Source: Novosphingobium rosa NBRC 15208 (GTDB taxonomy: Bacteria; Pseudomonadota; Alphaproteobacteria; Sphingomonadales; Sphingomonadaceae). From it: a DNA stretch of 64,000 nt. The stretch covers positions 1 to 64,000 of the forward strand of contig NZ_BCZE01000017.1 of the NCBI RefSeq assembly GCF_001598555.1, given 5' to 3'. The position numbers and the translations under genes were made by a program. This document shows, in pieces, positions 31,628 through 40,890 of this stretch. The notes beneath the pieces are model-generated. The model saw only the letters and a program-made list of their open reading frames with translations, was not told the origin of the DNA and ran no database searches. Within the stretch, counting starts at the first letter, position 1. Each line of letters begins with the position of its first letter.

Positions 31628-34534
31628 ATGATGTTTTATCGAAAGCAGGCCGGGATCGGCTGCAGCATCCTTGCACTTGCCATCTCCGCACAGACAGCCA
31701 CGGCGCAAGACACCGCATCGGCCCAGCCGCAGGCCAATGACATCATCGTGACCGGATCGCGCATCGCCCGCCGCGATCTGGTGGCGCCCAGCCCCATCGT
31801 CACCGCCTCGGCCGAGGCGCTGCAGGCCACCGCCCAGCCCACCGTGGATGCCGCGCTGCTGCAGATGCCCGCCTTCCAGCCGGGCGCGGGCAGCTTTTCG
31901 AACTCCAGCACCGGGGGCACCGTCGGCCAGTCGACGCTCAACCTGCGCGGCCTTGGCGCCCAGCGCAATCTGGTGCTGCTGGAGGGCCGCCGCCTGCAGC
32001 CCGGCAGCATCGACAGCACCATCGACATCAACACCATCCCCTCGCTCGCCATCGGCAATGTCGAGGTGATTTCGGGCGGCGCCTCAGCCACCTATGGGTC
32101 GGACGCCATGTCGGGCGTGGTCAATTTCAAGCTGCGCAAGAATTTCCGCGGGCTGGAGATGCGCGCTCAGGCCGGGATCTCCGGGCAGGGTGACGCGGGC
32201 AACCAGCAGCTTGGCGTGCTGTACGGCACGGCGTTTGCCGAGGGGCGCGGTTCGCTGATCATTTCGGGCGAATATGCCCATCGCTCGGTGCTGAGTTCGC
32301 AGGATCGCGATTTCTCGAAATACAGCGCCACCAGCGGCTTTATCTCGCAGGGGTACTATGTGCCCCAGGCGGGCAATTTCGCCTCTCAGGCCGCGCTCAA
32401 CAGCGTGTTCGGGAAATATGGCGTGGCCGCCGGAACGGTCACCGGCACCACCAATCTGGGCTTCAACCAGAACGGCTCGCTGTTCACCAAGACGGCCCCC
32501 GCCTACAATTATCAGGGCCCGACAACCAACCCTTACGTTTCCACGCCAACCGCCTTCGGCTACAATTCGAATTTCTACAATTTCATCCAGGTACCCCTGA
32601 AGCGCTACAACATCTTCGCGCATAGCGAGTTCGAGGTGGACGATCACACCACCCTTTACGCACAGGGCCTCTACAACGACACCAGCGCCTCGACGCAATC
32701 CTCTCAGCCCATTCTGGCCGCGCCGTGGCAGCTGGATATTCCCGTCACCAATCCCTTCATCCCGGCGGATCTGAAGACTCTGCTGGCCTCGCGCGCCAAT
32801 CCCACCGCCACCTTCACCTTCAACAAGCGCGCCGATGAGGCAGGCCCCCGCGCCTTCACCACCGAGGGCCAGACCTATCAGGGCCTGGTGGGCGCCAAGG
32901 GCAAGCTGACCGGGCTGGACGGCAGCTGGGATCTCTACGCCTCCTATGGCGAGGGGCTGAACAAGGACATCACCACCTCTGGCGCGATGAGCATGTCGGC
33001 GGCGCGCACGCTGATCAACGCGCCCGATGGCGGCGCCAGCATCTGCGCGGGCGGTTACAATCCCTTCGGCATCACCCAGCTTTCGGACAGCTGCCGCGCC
33101 TATCTGATGCGCCGTCTGGTCAACAAGACGAAGGTGACCCAGACCGCCATCGAAGGCACGATGGAAGGCCGCCTGTTCCACCTGCCCGCGGGCAATGTGC
33201 GCTTCGCCGTCACGGCGGGCTATCGCCGCAACACCTACAAGTTCAACCCCGATGCGGCCTCCATCGGCGGCGACATCTCCAGCATCACCGCCACCCAGCC
33301 CACCACCGGCGCCACCAGCGTGGCCGAGGGCGCGGTCGAGCTGCTGGTGCCGCTGCTGGCCGACACGCCGCTGGCGCGCGAGGTCAACCTCGACCTTGGC
33401 TATCGCTATTCGCATTACAATGTTTCGGGCGGCGTTTCGGCCTACAAGGCCTCGCTCGACTGGCGGGTGGCCAAAATGCTGCTGCTGCGCGGCGGCTATC
33501 AGCATTCGGTGCGCGCGCCCAACATCGGCGAGCTGTTCCTGGCCCCCTCGCAGACGGTGACCAACATCGGCCTGCCGCCCTCCGCCGGTGATCCGTGCGA
33601 CGCCCGCAGCGCCGCGCGCGCCGGGGCCAATGCGGCGAAGGTGCAGGCCCTGTGCATCGCCACCGGGATCAATCCGGCGCTCTACAACAGCTTCACCCAG
33701 CCCACGACCTCCATCGTGACGCAGACGCAGGGCAACAGCCAGCTGACGCCGGAAAAGGCCGACACCTTCACGGCCGGGGCCGTGCTGCAATCCCCGGCGA
33801 CCGCCGGCCTCTTCCGCCGCATGAGCCTGACGGTCGATTACTACAACATCAAGATCAGTCAGGCGATTTCGCCGCTGGCCGCCAATGTCGCGCTGCAGAA
33901 GTGCTTCAACACCGACGGCTCGAACCCCAATTACGATGCATCGAACTATTTCTGCAAACTCTTCGGGCGCGATGCCACCTCGGGCCTGTTCACCACGGCA
34001 TCCCAGCCTTACCTCAATCTGGGCGGTTACAAGACCTCGGGCATCGACGCCCAGTTCGACTGGCACGCCGATTTCGCCGATCTGGGGCTGGGCGGCAAGG
34101 GTGGCGTGACGCTGAACGTCGAGGGCAATTATCTCTCGCAATTCGACATTCAGGTGCTGCCGGGATCGGCCTATCAGAACTGGGCGGGCACGATCAGCTC
34201 CACCGCCAGCTATCCGCGCTTCAAGCTGCTGACCAATCTGGCGGTCGATATCGGCAAGACGCAGATCAGCGGTCGCTGGCGCCACACCAGCGGCTTCACC
34301 GACAGCTCGCGCGTCACCAGCGCCAGCTCCACCGTGCCCGGCACGCCAGCCTATGACTATTTCGACCTTTCGGCGCGGGTGAAAGTGTCGGACAAGTTCG
34401 AACTGCGCGGCAGCGTGAACAATGTGTTCGACAAACAGCCGCCCATCGTCGGCGGGGTTGCTGGCACCACCAATCTGGGTGTCTATGATGTGGTCGGGCG
34501 CGCCTTTATGGTCAGCGCCACGGCACGCTACTAA
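31628..34534 (+). CDS. TonB-dependent receptor (tannase-linked)
   Basis: A 968-residue receptor. A signal peptide (about 1-26, ends ATAQD) is followed by NDIIVTGSRIARRDLVAPSPIV, the conserved start of this TBDR class. The plug has STLNLRGLGAQRNLVLLEGRRLQPG and EVISGGASATYGSDAMSGVVNFKL, and the barrel ends in MVSATARY. It lies 13 bases before the tannase/feruloyl-esterase gene, so substrate may be a plant phenolic ester or its aglycone. That link is inference. Confidence 0.9.
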   Translation: MMFYRKQAGIGCSILALAISAQTATAQDTASAQPQANDIIVTGSRIARRDLVAPSPIVTASAEALQATAQPTVDAALLQMPAFQPGAGSFSNSSTGGTVGQSTLNLRGLGAQRNLVLLEGRRLQPGSIDSTIDINTIPSLAIGNVEVISGGASATYGSDAMSGVVNFKLRKNFRGLEMRAQAGISGQGDAGNQQLGVLYGTAFAEGRGSLIISGEYAHRSVLSSQDRDFSKYSATSGFISQGYYVPQAGNFASQAALNSVFGKYGVAAGTVTGTTNLGFNQNGSLFTKTAPAYNYQGPTTNPYVSTPTAFGYNSNFYNFIQVPLKRYNIFAHSEFEVDDHTTLYAQGLYNDTSASTQSSQPILAAPWQLDIPVTNPFIPADLKTLLASRANPTATFTFNKRADEAGPRAFTTEGQTYQGLVGAKGKLTGLDGSWDLYASYGEGLNKDITTSGAMSMSAARTLINAPDGGASICAGGYNPFGITQLSDSCRAYLMRRLVNKTKVTQTAIEGTMEGRLFHLPAGNVRFAVTAGYRRNTYKFNPDAASIGGDISSITATQPTTGATSVAEGAVELLVPLLADTPLAREVNLDLGYRYSHYNVSGGVSAYKASLDWRVAKMLLLRGGYQHSVRAPNIGELFLAPSQTVTNIGLPPSAGDPCDARSAARAGANAAKVQALCIATGINPALYNSFTQPTTSIVTQTQGNSQLTPEKADTFTAGAVLQSPATAGLFRRMSLTVDYYNIKISQAISPLAANVALQKCFNTDGSNPNYDASNYFCKLFGRDATSGLFTTASQPYLNLGGYKTSGIDAQFDWHADFADLGLGGKGGVTLNVEGNYLSQFDIQVLPGSAYQNWAGTISSTASYPRFKLLTNLAVDIGKTQISGRWRHTSGFTDSSRVTSASSTVPGTPAYDYFDLSARVKVSDKFELRGSVNNVFDKQPPIVGGVAGTTNLGVYDVVGRAFMVSATARY

Positions 34535-34547
34535 GGGAGAATAAGGC

Positions 34548-36290
34548 ATGCGGATGCGGCGCTGGATGATCGCCACTTCGGTGATGGGCCTGTGCGGGGC
34601 GATGCCCGCGCTGGCCCAGAAGGACGCAGCCCCTCAGGCGCGCTGCACCGCCCTTGCCTCGGGCGCCATCGCCGGTCTGGCCGGGGACGCCGCCGTGGAC
34701 AGCGCGGTGGCCCATCCCGCCGCCGCGCCCCTGCCCGCCCATTGCGAGGTGATCGGCCATATCGCCCGCCGCACCGGCAGCGACGGGCAGCCCTATGAGA
34801 TCCGCTATCACCTGCGCCTGCCCTTCGACTGGAACCGCCGCTTCTTCTTTCAGGGCGGCGGCGGCAGCGATGGCGTGCTGGGCGATGCGCTGGGCAACCT
34901 GCAGGGCGAGCAGAGCGAGGTCGCCCTGTCACGCGGCTTCGCGGTGGTCTCGCAGGATTCCGGCCATGACAACACGCGCAACGACCGGCCCGAGCATGGC
35001 GGCCCCACCAGCTTCGGCTGGGATTACACCGCGCGGCGCAACTATGCCTTCGCCTCGCTGGGCCGGGTGACGGCCACGGCCAAGGCGCTGCTGGCCACCT
35101 TCTATGGCGGGCCGCCGCAATATTCATATTTCGTCGGCTGCTCGAAGGGCGGGCAGGAAGGCATGGCCATGGCCGAGCATTTCCCCGATGATTTCGACGG
35201 GATCATGGCCAATGCGCCCGGCTTCTCCCTGCCCCGCGCCGCGCTGGCGCAGCTGTGGGACACCAAGGCCTTCCTGCGCCTCGCCCAGAGCGACAAGCGC
35301 TTTGACGCCAATGGCCTGCCGCTGCTCAACGCCAGTTTCTCCAACGCCGATCTGGGGCTGATCTCCGGCGCGGTGCTGAAAGCCTGCGATGCGCTGGATG
35401 GCGCACGCGACGGCATCGTCAGCGCGGTGGGCCAATGCACCACGGCGCGCGTCCACCCCGAACTGGCACGCCTGACCTGCAGCGGCGCCAAGAACGCCTC
35501 CTGCCTGTCAGGCGGTCAGCTCGAGGCCTTCGAGCAGGTGATGGGCGGCCCGAAAAACAGTCAGGGCCACGCCATCTACACCGACTGGATGTGGGACGCC
35601 GGGATCGGCGGTGATTGGGGCAGCGGAACCTTCACGGGCTGGCGCGCGTGGAAGATCGGCACGGCGGGTGCTGCTGCCAACGATGGCCGCAATGTGATGC
35701 TGGGCGGCACGGCGCTGCCCACCATGTTCCAGAGCCCGCCTGTCGCCGTGGCCAACACGCCCGCCGCGCTGATCGCCTATGCGCGGGGGGCTGATATGGA
35801 CGCGGCTCAGGCGGGCATCTATCGCACAACCTCGGACTTTCCGGTCTCGGCCTGGGATCTGATGGCGGCGCGCTCGGCGGACCGCAGTGCGTTCCAGCGC
35901 CATGGCGGCAGGATGATCGTGGCGCAGGGCGTGGCCGATCCGGTTTTCTCCCTGAATGACACGCTCGACTGGTGGCGCGCGCTGGACAGGGCCGACCATG
36001 GCCATGCCGCAGACTTCGCCCGCGTTTTCCCGGTGCCGGGCATGAACCACTGCCGGGGCGGGCCGGGCACCACCAGTTTTGATGCTTTCACCGCGCTGCA
36101 GAACTGGGTGGAAAAGGGGCAGGCGCCGCAGAGCATTCGCGCCACCGCGCCCAAGGGCACGCCCTGGCCGGGCCGCACCCGCCCGCTGTGCGCTTATCCT
36201 GCCACGGCCCGCTATGACGGCCATGGCGATCTTGGAAGCGCCGCCAGCTTCTCCTGCGTGGCCCCCGGCAAAAAAGGACAGGCATCATGA
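34548..36290 (+). CDS. Tannase/feruloyl esterase family protein, secreted
   Basis: A 580-residue esterase. The signal peptide is about 1-23. The family's CS-D-HC arrangement is visible: Cys198-Ser199 in GCSKGGQEG, Asp464 in GVADPVF, and His501-Cys502 in GMNHCRGG. The two cysteines next to Ser and His form the characteristic disulfide in this family. It should hydrolyse esters of gallic, ferulic or related acids, or aromatic polyester monomers (MHETase is a relative). It overlaps the next gene (ATGA). Confidence 0.92.
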   Translation: MRMRRWMIATSVMGLCGAMPALAQKDAAPQARCTALASGAIAGLAGDAAVDSAVAHPAAAPLPAHCEVIGHIARRTGSDGQPYEIRYHLRLPFDWNRRFFFQGGGGSDGVLGDALGNLQGEQSEVALSRGFAVVSQDSGHDNTRNDRPEHGGPTSFGWDYTARRNYAFASLGRVTATAKALLATFYGGPPQYSYFVGCSKGGQEGMAMAEHFPDDFDGIMANAPGFSLPRAALAQLWDTKAFLRLAQSDKRFDANGLPLLNASFSNADLGLISGAVLKACDALDGARDGIVSAVGQCTTARVHPELARLTCSGAKNASCLSGGQLEAFEQVMGGPKNSQGHAIYTDWMWDAGIGGDWGSGTFTGWRAWKIGTAGAAANDGRNVMLGGTALPTMFQSPPVAVANTPAALIAYARGADMDAAQAGIYRTTSDFPVSAWDLMAARSADRSAFQRHGGRMIVAQGVADPVFSLNDTLDWWRALDRADHGHAADFARVFPVPGMNHCRGGPGTTSFDAFTALQNWVEKGQAPQSIRATAPKGTPWPGRTRPLCAYPATARYDGHGDLGSAASFSCVAPGKKGQAS

Positions 36291-36805
36291 CCAACCGCCG
36301 CGATTTTCTGGCAAGCGGAGCGCTTCTGTCGCTCGCCATGGGGGAGAAGGCCTTGGCGGCCTCCGCTCCTTCTGCTGATGGCGCGCCCCGCCTCGAACTG
36401 GCGCTGGAGATCATCGCTGACATCGCTGAATCTCAGGATATGGGCGAAGGCCCGCTGGGCGGGCGGCGCATCGTGCCGATCACCGGCGGCGAGTTCTCCG
36501 GGCCCCGCCTCCACGGCAAGGTGCGCCCCGGCGGCGCCGACCGCCAGCTGATCCGCAGCGATGGCGTCAAGCAATTGAGCGCGCTCTACGAGCTGGAAAC
36601 CCATGATGGCGCGATCATCACCGTGCTCAACAAGGTGCTGGTCGAGAATTTCGCTGATGGTAGCCGCTACGCCTTTTCCACTCCGGAGATCACCGCCCCC
36701 AAAGGGCCCTATGACTGGTTGAATCACGCGGTTTTCGTCGGCACGCTCACCAGCCTGAAACCGGCGCGGCAGGCGGTGAAGCTGCGTTTCTTCCGGGTCT
36801 TCTGA
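36287..36805 (+). CDS. DUF3237 family exported protein
   Basis: A 172-residue protein. The start MTNRRDFLASGALLSLAMG has a Tat-like RRDFL motif. The body (about 35-172) fits DUF3237/UPF0311: PRLELALEIIADI, GPLGGRRIVPITGGEFSGPRLHGKV, ADRQLIRSDG and FVGTLTSLKP. The family has no settled function but often sits near aromatic or esterase genes. It overlaps the tannase gene by four bases and is surely co-translated. Confidence 0.85.
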   Translation: MTNRRDFLASGALLSLAMGEKALAASAPSADGAPRLELALEIIADIAESQDMGEGPLGGRRIVPITGGEFSGPRLHGKVRPGGADRQLIRSDGVKQLSALYELETHDGAIITVLNKVLVENFADGSRYAFSTPEITAPKGPYDWLNHAVFVGTLTSLKPARQAVKLRFFRVF

Positions 36806-37247
36806 CCGGAGCGAGCCGACGCTTGCCTGCCGTCAGGACGCAGGGCTGGCGCCAACAGAACGACGCCATGGCGGGGGGCTGCACCGGGAACGGTCAGCCC
36901 CTTCCTGTCAAAGGGACGCGACTCGGCCCCCTCTAGGCATGGGCGCGGCCATTCCTTCCCCACACCCTATCCAGACCGGTTCAACAAAAGCCGATGCTGC
37001 CGGCATGACGTGTATCGGCTCGGCAACATCCTGACTTGGCCGCAGAAACCAGCATGGTCGACAATGCTGCTCGGAGGCGCGCGCATGCCGTGGTAAAAGA
37101 GGCGTGGACGTCATCATGCCCCCGCGCTAAGGCGCAAAAAATGTACCATCTAGTTCGTTATATTTGGACTGTCCTGTGACCTTGCCCCAACGGCCTTCCC
37201 CCCGGAGCCGCCAGCCCCTGCCGGAAGCGCGCCGCCGGGCGCCGGTC
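36806..37247. other. Intergenic region without a recognised gene
   Basis: These 442 bases lie between the DUF3237 gene and the OprB porin. I found no convincing coding frame. A modestly AT-rich stretch around 37136-37172 (GTTATATTTGGAC region) is the likely promoter of the porin gene. The rest shows no strong hairpin or repeat. Confidence 0.5.
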
Positions 37248-38654
37248 ATGCCTGTGTCAGTGGTGCTGCAAGGTATGCGGGCGCTTGCCCTCGCTTTCAC
37301 CTTTGCCCTGACCGGCGGCGCGGCCATGGCCCAGAATGCGGCCCCCTCTTCCGCCGCCGCCACGTCCGCTCAGGATGCCTCGTCCGAGGCGGTTGCTGCT
37401 TTCGTCAGCCAGTACATCTCGCCCACCGCTCCCATCTCCGCCTCCGGACCCCATGGCGCGCCGCCGCCGCGCACCACCATGACCGGCGACTGGGGGGGCC
37501 TGCGCAGCCGCATCAAGGACGCCGGGGTGACGCTGCGCGCAGATTATGTCTCGGAAAGCTTCGCGGTGGTCGATGGCGGGCAAAGGCGCGGCACCTCCTA
37601 CGCCCAGCAGATCCGCTGGGGCGCGGATTTCGATATGGGGCGCATCGCGGGCTGGCAGGGCACCAGCGTGCATGTCACCCTCAACGATCGGCGCGGCGTC
37701 GGCACCTCTTCCGATTTCGTGGGCAACCGCCTGCCGATCCAGGAGGATTACGGCGGCCTCTACACCCGCCTCTCCGAAGCCAGCATCGAACAGGTGCTGG
37801 ATGGCGGACGGCTGGATATACGCGTCGGTTTCTTCGCCATGGGCAACGATCTGGGGGGCCTCGCCATGGGCTGCAATTTCGTCAATGCCGCCTTTTGTGC
37901 CCATGCCCTGAGCCTCTCGGGCGACAGCGGATGGTACAATTACCCCAATGCCCGCTGGGGCGGCGCTGTGCGCTATCGCCTGCGCCCCGACATCACCTTG
38001 CGCAGCGGCGTCTATCAGGTGAACCCCAGCCTTGGTGACGAGGCCAACGCCTTCAAGCCCTTCGCGGCGGGCACCACCGGCGCGCTGATTCCCTTCGAGG
38101 TGGAGTATGATCCGGGCGTCAGCACCGGTAGCCGCGTGCTGCCCGGCCATTACAAGCTGGGCGCCTATTACGATAGCTCACGCATCGCGCGGGAGGCCGA
38201 GACCGGCACGGTGAAAGGCCGCTACGGCGTTTATGTTCTGGCCGACCAGATGATCTGGCGCGAGGCCAATCCCGCGCGCGGCCTCTCGATCTTTGGCGAG
38301 TTCACCGCTCAGCCCGCCGTGTCCTCGCAGATCACGCGCTGGTATGCCGCAGGGCTGCTCAAGACGGGCACCTTCAAACGGCGGGATGCCGATACGCTGG
38401 CGCTGGGTTTCGTCTATGCCAAGCTCAATCCGCGCCTGCGCGAGGCCCATGAAGCCACAAGCGTCACCGCTCCCGACGGCGCCGGGCAATTGTTGTTCGG
38501 TGAGGCGGTGGTGGAGGCCAGCTATGGCATTCAGCTGCGCCCATGGCTGAACATCCGGCCCGATGTGCAGTATGTGATCCATCCCGGCGCCTTCAGCTAT
38601 CGCCATACCGCCAATGCGCTGGCGGTGGGCACGCAGATCAGATCGCAGTTCTAG
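37248..38654 (+). CDS. OprB-type carbohydrate-selective porin
   Basis: About 468 residues from the ATG at 37248; an ATG at 37275 is an equally possible start, and the frame is open back to 37164. The signal peptide ends GGAAMAQ. The mature part starts with a low-complexity region, then the OprB core TMTGDWGGLRSRIKDAGVTLRADYVSESF. Repeated outer-membrane strands follow, ending in TQIRSQF. It should let sugars or small polyols diffuse across the outer membrane. It ends one base before the MarR-family stop on the other strand. Confidence 0.9.
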   Translation: MPVSVVLQGMRALALAFTFALTGGAAMAQNAAPSSAAATSAQDASSEAVAAFVSQYISPTAPISASGPHGAPPPRTTMTGDWGGLRSRIKDAGVTLRADYVSESFAVVDGGQRRGTSYAQQIRWGADFDMGRIAGWQGTSVHVTLNDRRGVGTSSDFVGNRLPIQEDYGGLYTRLSEASIEQVLDGGRLDIRVGFFAMGNDLGGLAMGCNFVNAAFCAHALSLSGDSGWYNYPNARWGGAVRYRLRPDITLRSGVYQVNPSLGDEANAFKPFAAGTTGALIPFEVEYDPGVSTGSRVLPGHYKLGAYYDSSRIAREAETGTVKGRYGVYVLADQMIWREANPARGLSIFGEFTAQPAVSSQITRWYAAGLLKTGTFKRRDADTLALGFVYAKLNPRLREAHEATSVTAPDGAGQLLFGEAVVEASYGIQLRPWLNIRPDVQYVIHPGAFSYRHTANALAVGTQIRSQF

Positions 38655-38655
38655 T

Positions 38656-39288
38656 TTACCGCCATTGCTCATAGAAACTATCGTCATCGGCTTGCTGATG
38701 TTCGCCGCAAGCGAGCCGCAAATGACGGTCTGCGAAGGGGGCATCGACCAGCGCGCAATGATGCGGGGCTTCAGGTTCAGGGTGAACATTGGGGCGGAAA
38801 TAGCGGCAGGTAACGCATAGTTTCTGCAAGGGAATGTCGCCCTTCACCTGCATGGCGCGGATCAGCTTGACCAGCCCGCGCAGCAACGCCGCCTGTTCCG
38901 CATCGTTCAGCGTCTCGACGGCATCCGTCAGAAAATCGGGCCATGCGCCGGTGCGTTCGGCCAGCGCCTCGCCCTGAGGGGTCAGAGACAGGTTGATCGA
39001 GCGTGGCCTGTCGCCCGGAGCCTTGTCCACCAGCCCCTTGGACGCCAGCGTACTCATGGCATCGCTGGCGGTGGGCGCCGAAACGCCGAGCAGCGCGGCG
39101 ATCGCCCCCAGCGACAGGCCGCCCTCCGCCTCGCGCAGCAGGCCCAGCGCATGGCCTTGCGTGGGGGTTACGCCTTCGGGCGTCGCGCCTTTCCACGCCC
39201 GGCTGCGCAGCACATGGCCGATGCGCACCAGCCCGGCGGTGGCGCGCCGGGCGATGGGTTCGGAGATGGTCTCGAAGATCGTGGTCAC
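38656..39288 (-). CDS. MarR-family regulator with a Cys-rich C-terminal extension
   Basis: A 210-residue protein. A winged-helix MarR domain (about 10-145) has PTQGHALGLL and LSLGAIAALLGVSAPTASDAMSTLASKGLV. Beyond it is an extra segment with Cys158-x2-Cys161, HHCA (Cys178) and Cys194, four cysteines spaced like a zinc or iron-sulfur ligand set. The GTG start overlaps the YggS stop (GTGA). The longer frame upstream is shadow. The tail suggests a metal- or redox-responsive regulator; the target is unknown. Confidence 0.85.
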   Translation of the reverse strand: MTTIFETISEPIARRATAGLVRIGHVLRSRAWKGATPEGVTPTQGHALGLLREAEGGLSLGAIAALLGVSAPTASDAMSTLASKGLVDKAPGDRPRSINLSLTPQGEALAERTGAWPDFLTDAVETLNDAEQAALLRGLVKLIRAMQVKGDIPLQKLCVTCRYFRPNVHPEPEAPHHCALVDAPFADRHLRLACGEHQQADDDSFYEQWR

Positions 39289-40022
39289 GCCGCCGTGCCC
39301 GCCACACCCGGCCAGTAATGGGCATCGGGCAGAGCGCGCTTGCCGAACACCGCCTGCCCGACGCGCACGATGGTGGCCCCCTCCTCGATGGCCCATGGGT
39401 AATCGCCGGACATGCCCATGGAAAGCTCCGCCAACTGCCCGGCCTGAGGCGCTTGCTGTTGGGCATGGTCACGCAGCGCGCGCAACAGGCGGAAGCAACG
39501 GCGCACCTCGGCCTCATCGGGCGTGAAGGTGGCCAAAGTCATGAAACCCTTGGGGCGCAAGGCGGAGCAAGCGGTAAGTTCGCGCAGGAAGGCAGGCACC
39601 TCTTCTGGCGTCAGGCCGAATTTGCTCGCCTCGCCCGAGGTGTTGACCTGCACCAGCACATCGAGCCCCCGCCCCAACTGCTGCAACCGACGATCCAACG
39701 CCGTGGCGAGCGAAAGCCGGTCCAGCGACTGGACCTCGGCGGCGAAGCCCAGCACATCCTTGACCTTGTTGGTCTGGAGATGGCCGATCATGCTCCAGCG
39801 CAGACTTTCATCAGCCAGAGCCGCCGCCTTCTGCCGCCCTTCCTGCACCTTGTTCTCGCCCAGATCGCGCTGCCCGGCGGTGATGGCTGCGCGGATGCGT
39901 TCCGGCGTGACGGTCTTGGTAACCAGCACCAGCCGCACATCCTCCGCGCGACGGCCCGAGCCTTCCGCCGCCTCACGGATCTTGCCCTTCACCTCCTGAA
40001 GGTTGGCGGCGACATCATTCAT
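39285..40022 (-). CDS. yggS: YggS/PROSC family PLP homeostasis protein
   Basis: A 245-residue PLP-binding protein of alanine racemase fold. The PLP Lys36 lies in LVLVTKTV. Other family motifs are GENKVQE, WSMIGHLQTNKV, VQVNTSGEASKFG and LSMGMSGDYPWAIEEGATIVRVGQAVFG. The family buffers free pyridoxal phosphate and affects amino-acid balance. The start overlaps the amidotransferase stop by 8 bases and its own stop overlaps MarR, so the three form one translationally coupled operon. Confidence 0.94.
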   Translation of the reverse strand: MNDVAANLQEVKGKIREAAEGSGRRAEDVRLVLVTKTVTPERIRAAITAGQRDLGENKVQEGRQKAAALADESLRWSMIGHLQTNKVKDVLGFAAEVQSLDRLSLATALDRRLQQLGRGLDVLVQVNTSGEASKFGLTPEEVPAFLRELTACSALRPKGFMTLATFTPDEAEVRRCFRLLRALRDHAQQQAPQAGQLAELSMGMSGDYPWAIEEGATIVRVGQAVFGKRALPDAHYWPGVAGTAA

Positions 40023-40725
40023 GCTGCAAGCCTTCCAGCCATGCGTGCAGCATGGCGCGCGCGCCATCGCCCGAACCCGCGGCAGCGAGGTCGGCGGCTT
40101 GCCCGCGCAGTGCGGCGGGGGAGATGCCTGCCCCGGCCAGTTCGGCGGCATGGCCGATCAGCCAGCGCTCGATGCCCGCCTGAAGATCGACCTCCGGATG
40201 GCATTGCAGGCCAAGGATATTGGGGCCGAGGGCAAAGGCCTGCGTGGCGCACAGGGGCGTGGCGGCTAGATTGTCCGCGCCGGGCGGGATTGCGAAAGCA
40301 TCGCCGTGCCAATGCAGCACGGGCGTGTCGCCCAGATGGCGCAGAGGACCGGCCCGGCCCGCCTCGGTCAGAGTGAGCGGACCAAAACCGATCTCCTTAT
40401 GCCCCATCGGCCCCACATCAGCGCCCAGCGCGAAACCCATCAGTTGCGCGCCCAGACACAGGCCCAGCGTGGGGCGGCCAGCCTCCAGCCTTGTCTTCAA
40501 CATCGCCAGTTCGGTGTGGAGAAAGGGATAGGCCTCGCCCTCATAGACGCCCACCGGTCCGCCCAAAACCACCAGCAGATCGGGCTCCAGCGGGTCGAGC
40601 GCTTCCAGCGGATCGACGCCGACATCGTGATAGCTCAGCCGATAGCCTGCCTGCGCCAGAACGGGTTCGAACAGGCCCAGCCCTTCGAAATGGACATGGC
40701 GGATCGCGACTGCGGTCTTTAGCAT
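40015..40725 (-). CDS. Class I glutamine amidotransferase-like protein
   Basis: A 236-residue stand-alone amidotransferase domain of the GMP-synthase-like (YfeJ) type. Nucleophile Cys90 is in TLGLCLGAQLMG, His176 and Glu178 are in LQCHPEVD, and the N-terminal LVVLGGPVGVYEG loop is typical. AAGGAAAG precedes the ATG at 40725. No synthase partner is adjacent. It may act on small amides or gamma-glutamyl compounds; the substrate is unknown. First gene of the amidotransferase/YggS/MarR operon. Confidence 0.88.
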   Translation of the reverse strand: MLKTAVAIRHVHFEGLGLFEPVLAQAGYRLSYHDVGVDPLEALDPLEPDLLVVLGGPVGVYEGEAYPFLHTELAMLKTRLEAGRPTLGLCLGAQLMGFALGADVGPMGHKEIGFGPLTLTEAGRAGPLRHLGDTPVLHWHGDAFAIPPGADNLAATPLCATQAFALGPNILGLQCHPEVDLQAGIERWLIGHAAELAGAGISPAALRGQAADLAAAGSGDGARAMLHAWLEGLQHE

Positions 40726-40835
40726 CACGGCTTTCCTTCTGGTCTGCATCAAGGCGCCTGAATTATATTAGGATTCCTAAATATAAAAGCGGTTTCTGCG
40801 CCCTGCCAGGCCGGGCAGGCGCTGAACCAACGCGC

Positions 40836-40864
40836 CTGTTGCCCTCTGTCACAAACCCCTGATA
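40836..40864 (+). promoter_or_regulatory. Possible Pho-box half-site before the phospholipase C gene
   Basis: CTGTCACAAAC (40846-40856) matches the PhoB half-site at nine of eleven positions. A weaker CTGT starts 10 bases earlier, and CTGATAG, which could be a -10, follows. The site is 35-45 bases before the ATG. Phospholipase C genes are Pho-regulated in pseudomonads, but the match here is only partial. Confidence 0.3.
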
Positions 40865-40890
40865 GGCCCGGCCAATCAGGAGAATCATCG

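Noticed and set aside
32084..34576. An 830-codon open frame antisense to the tannase-linked receptor
   Set aside because: Arg/His/Gly-rich shadow composition, no recognisable motif, fully opposite a clear TBDR gene; typical of GC-rich genomes.
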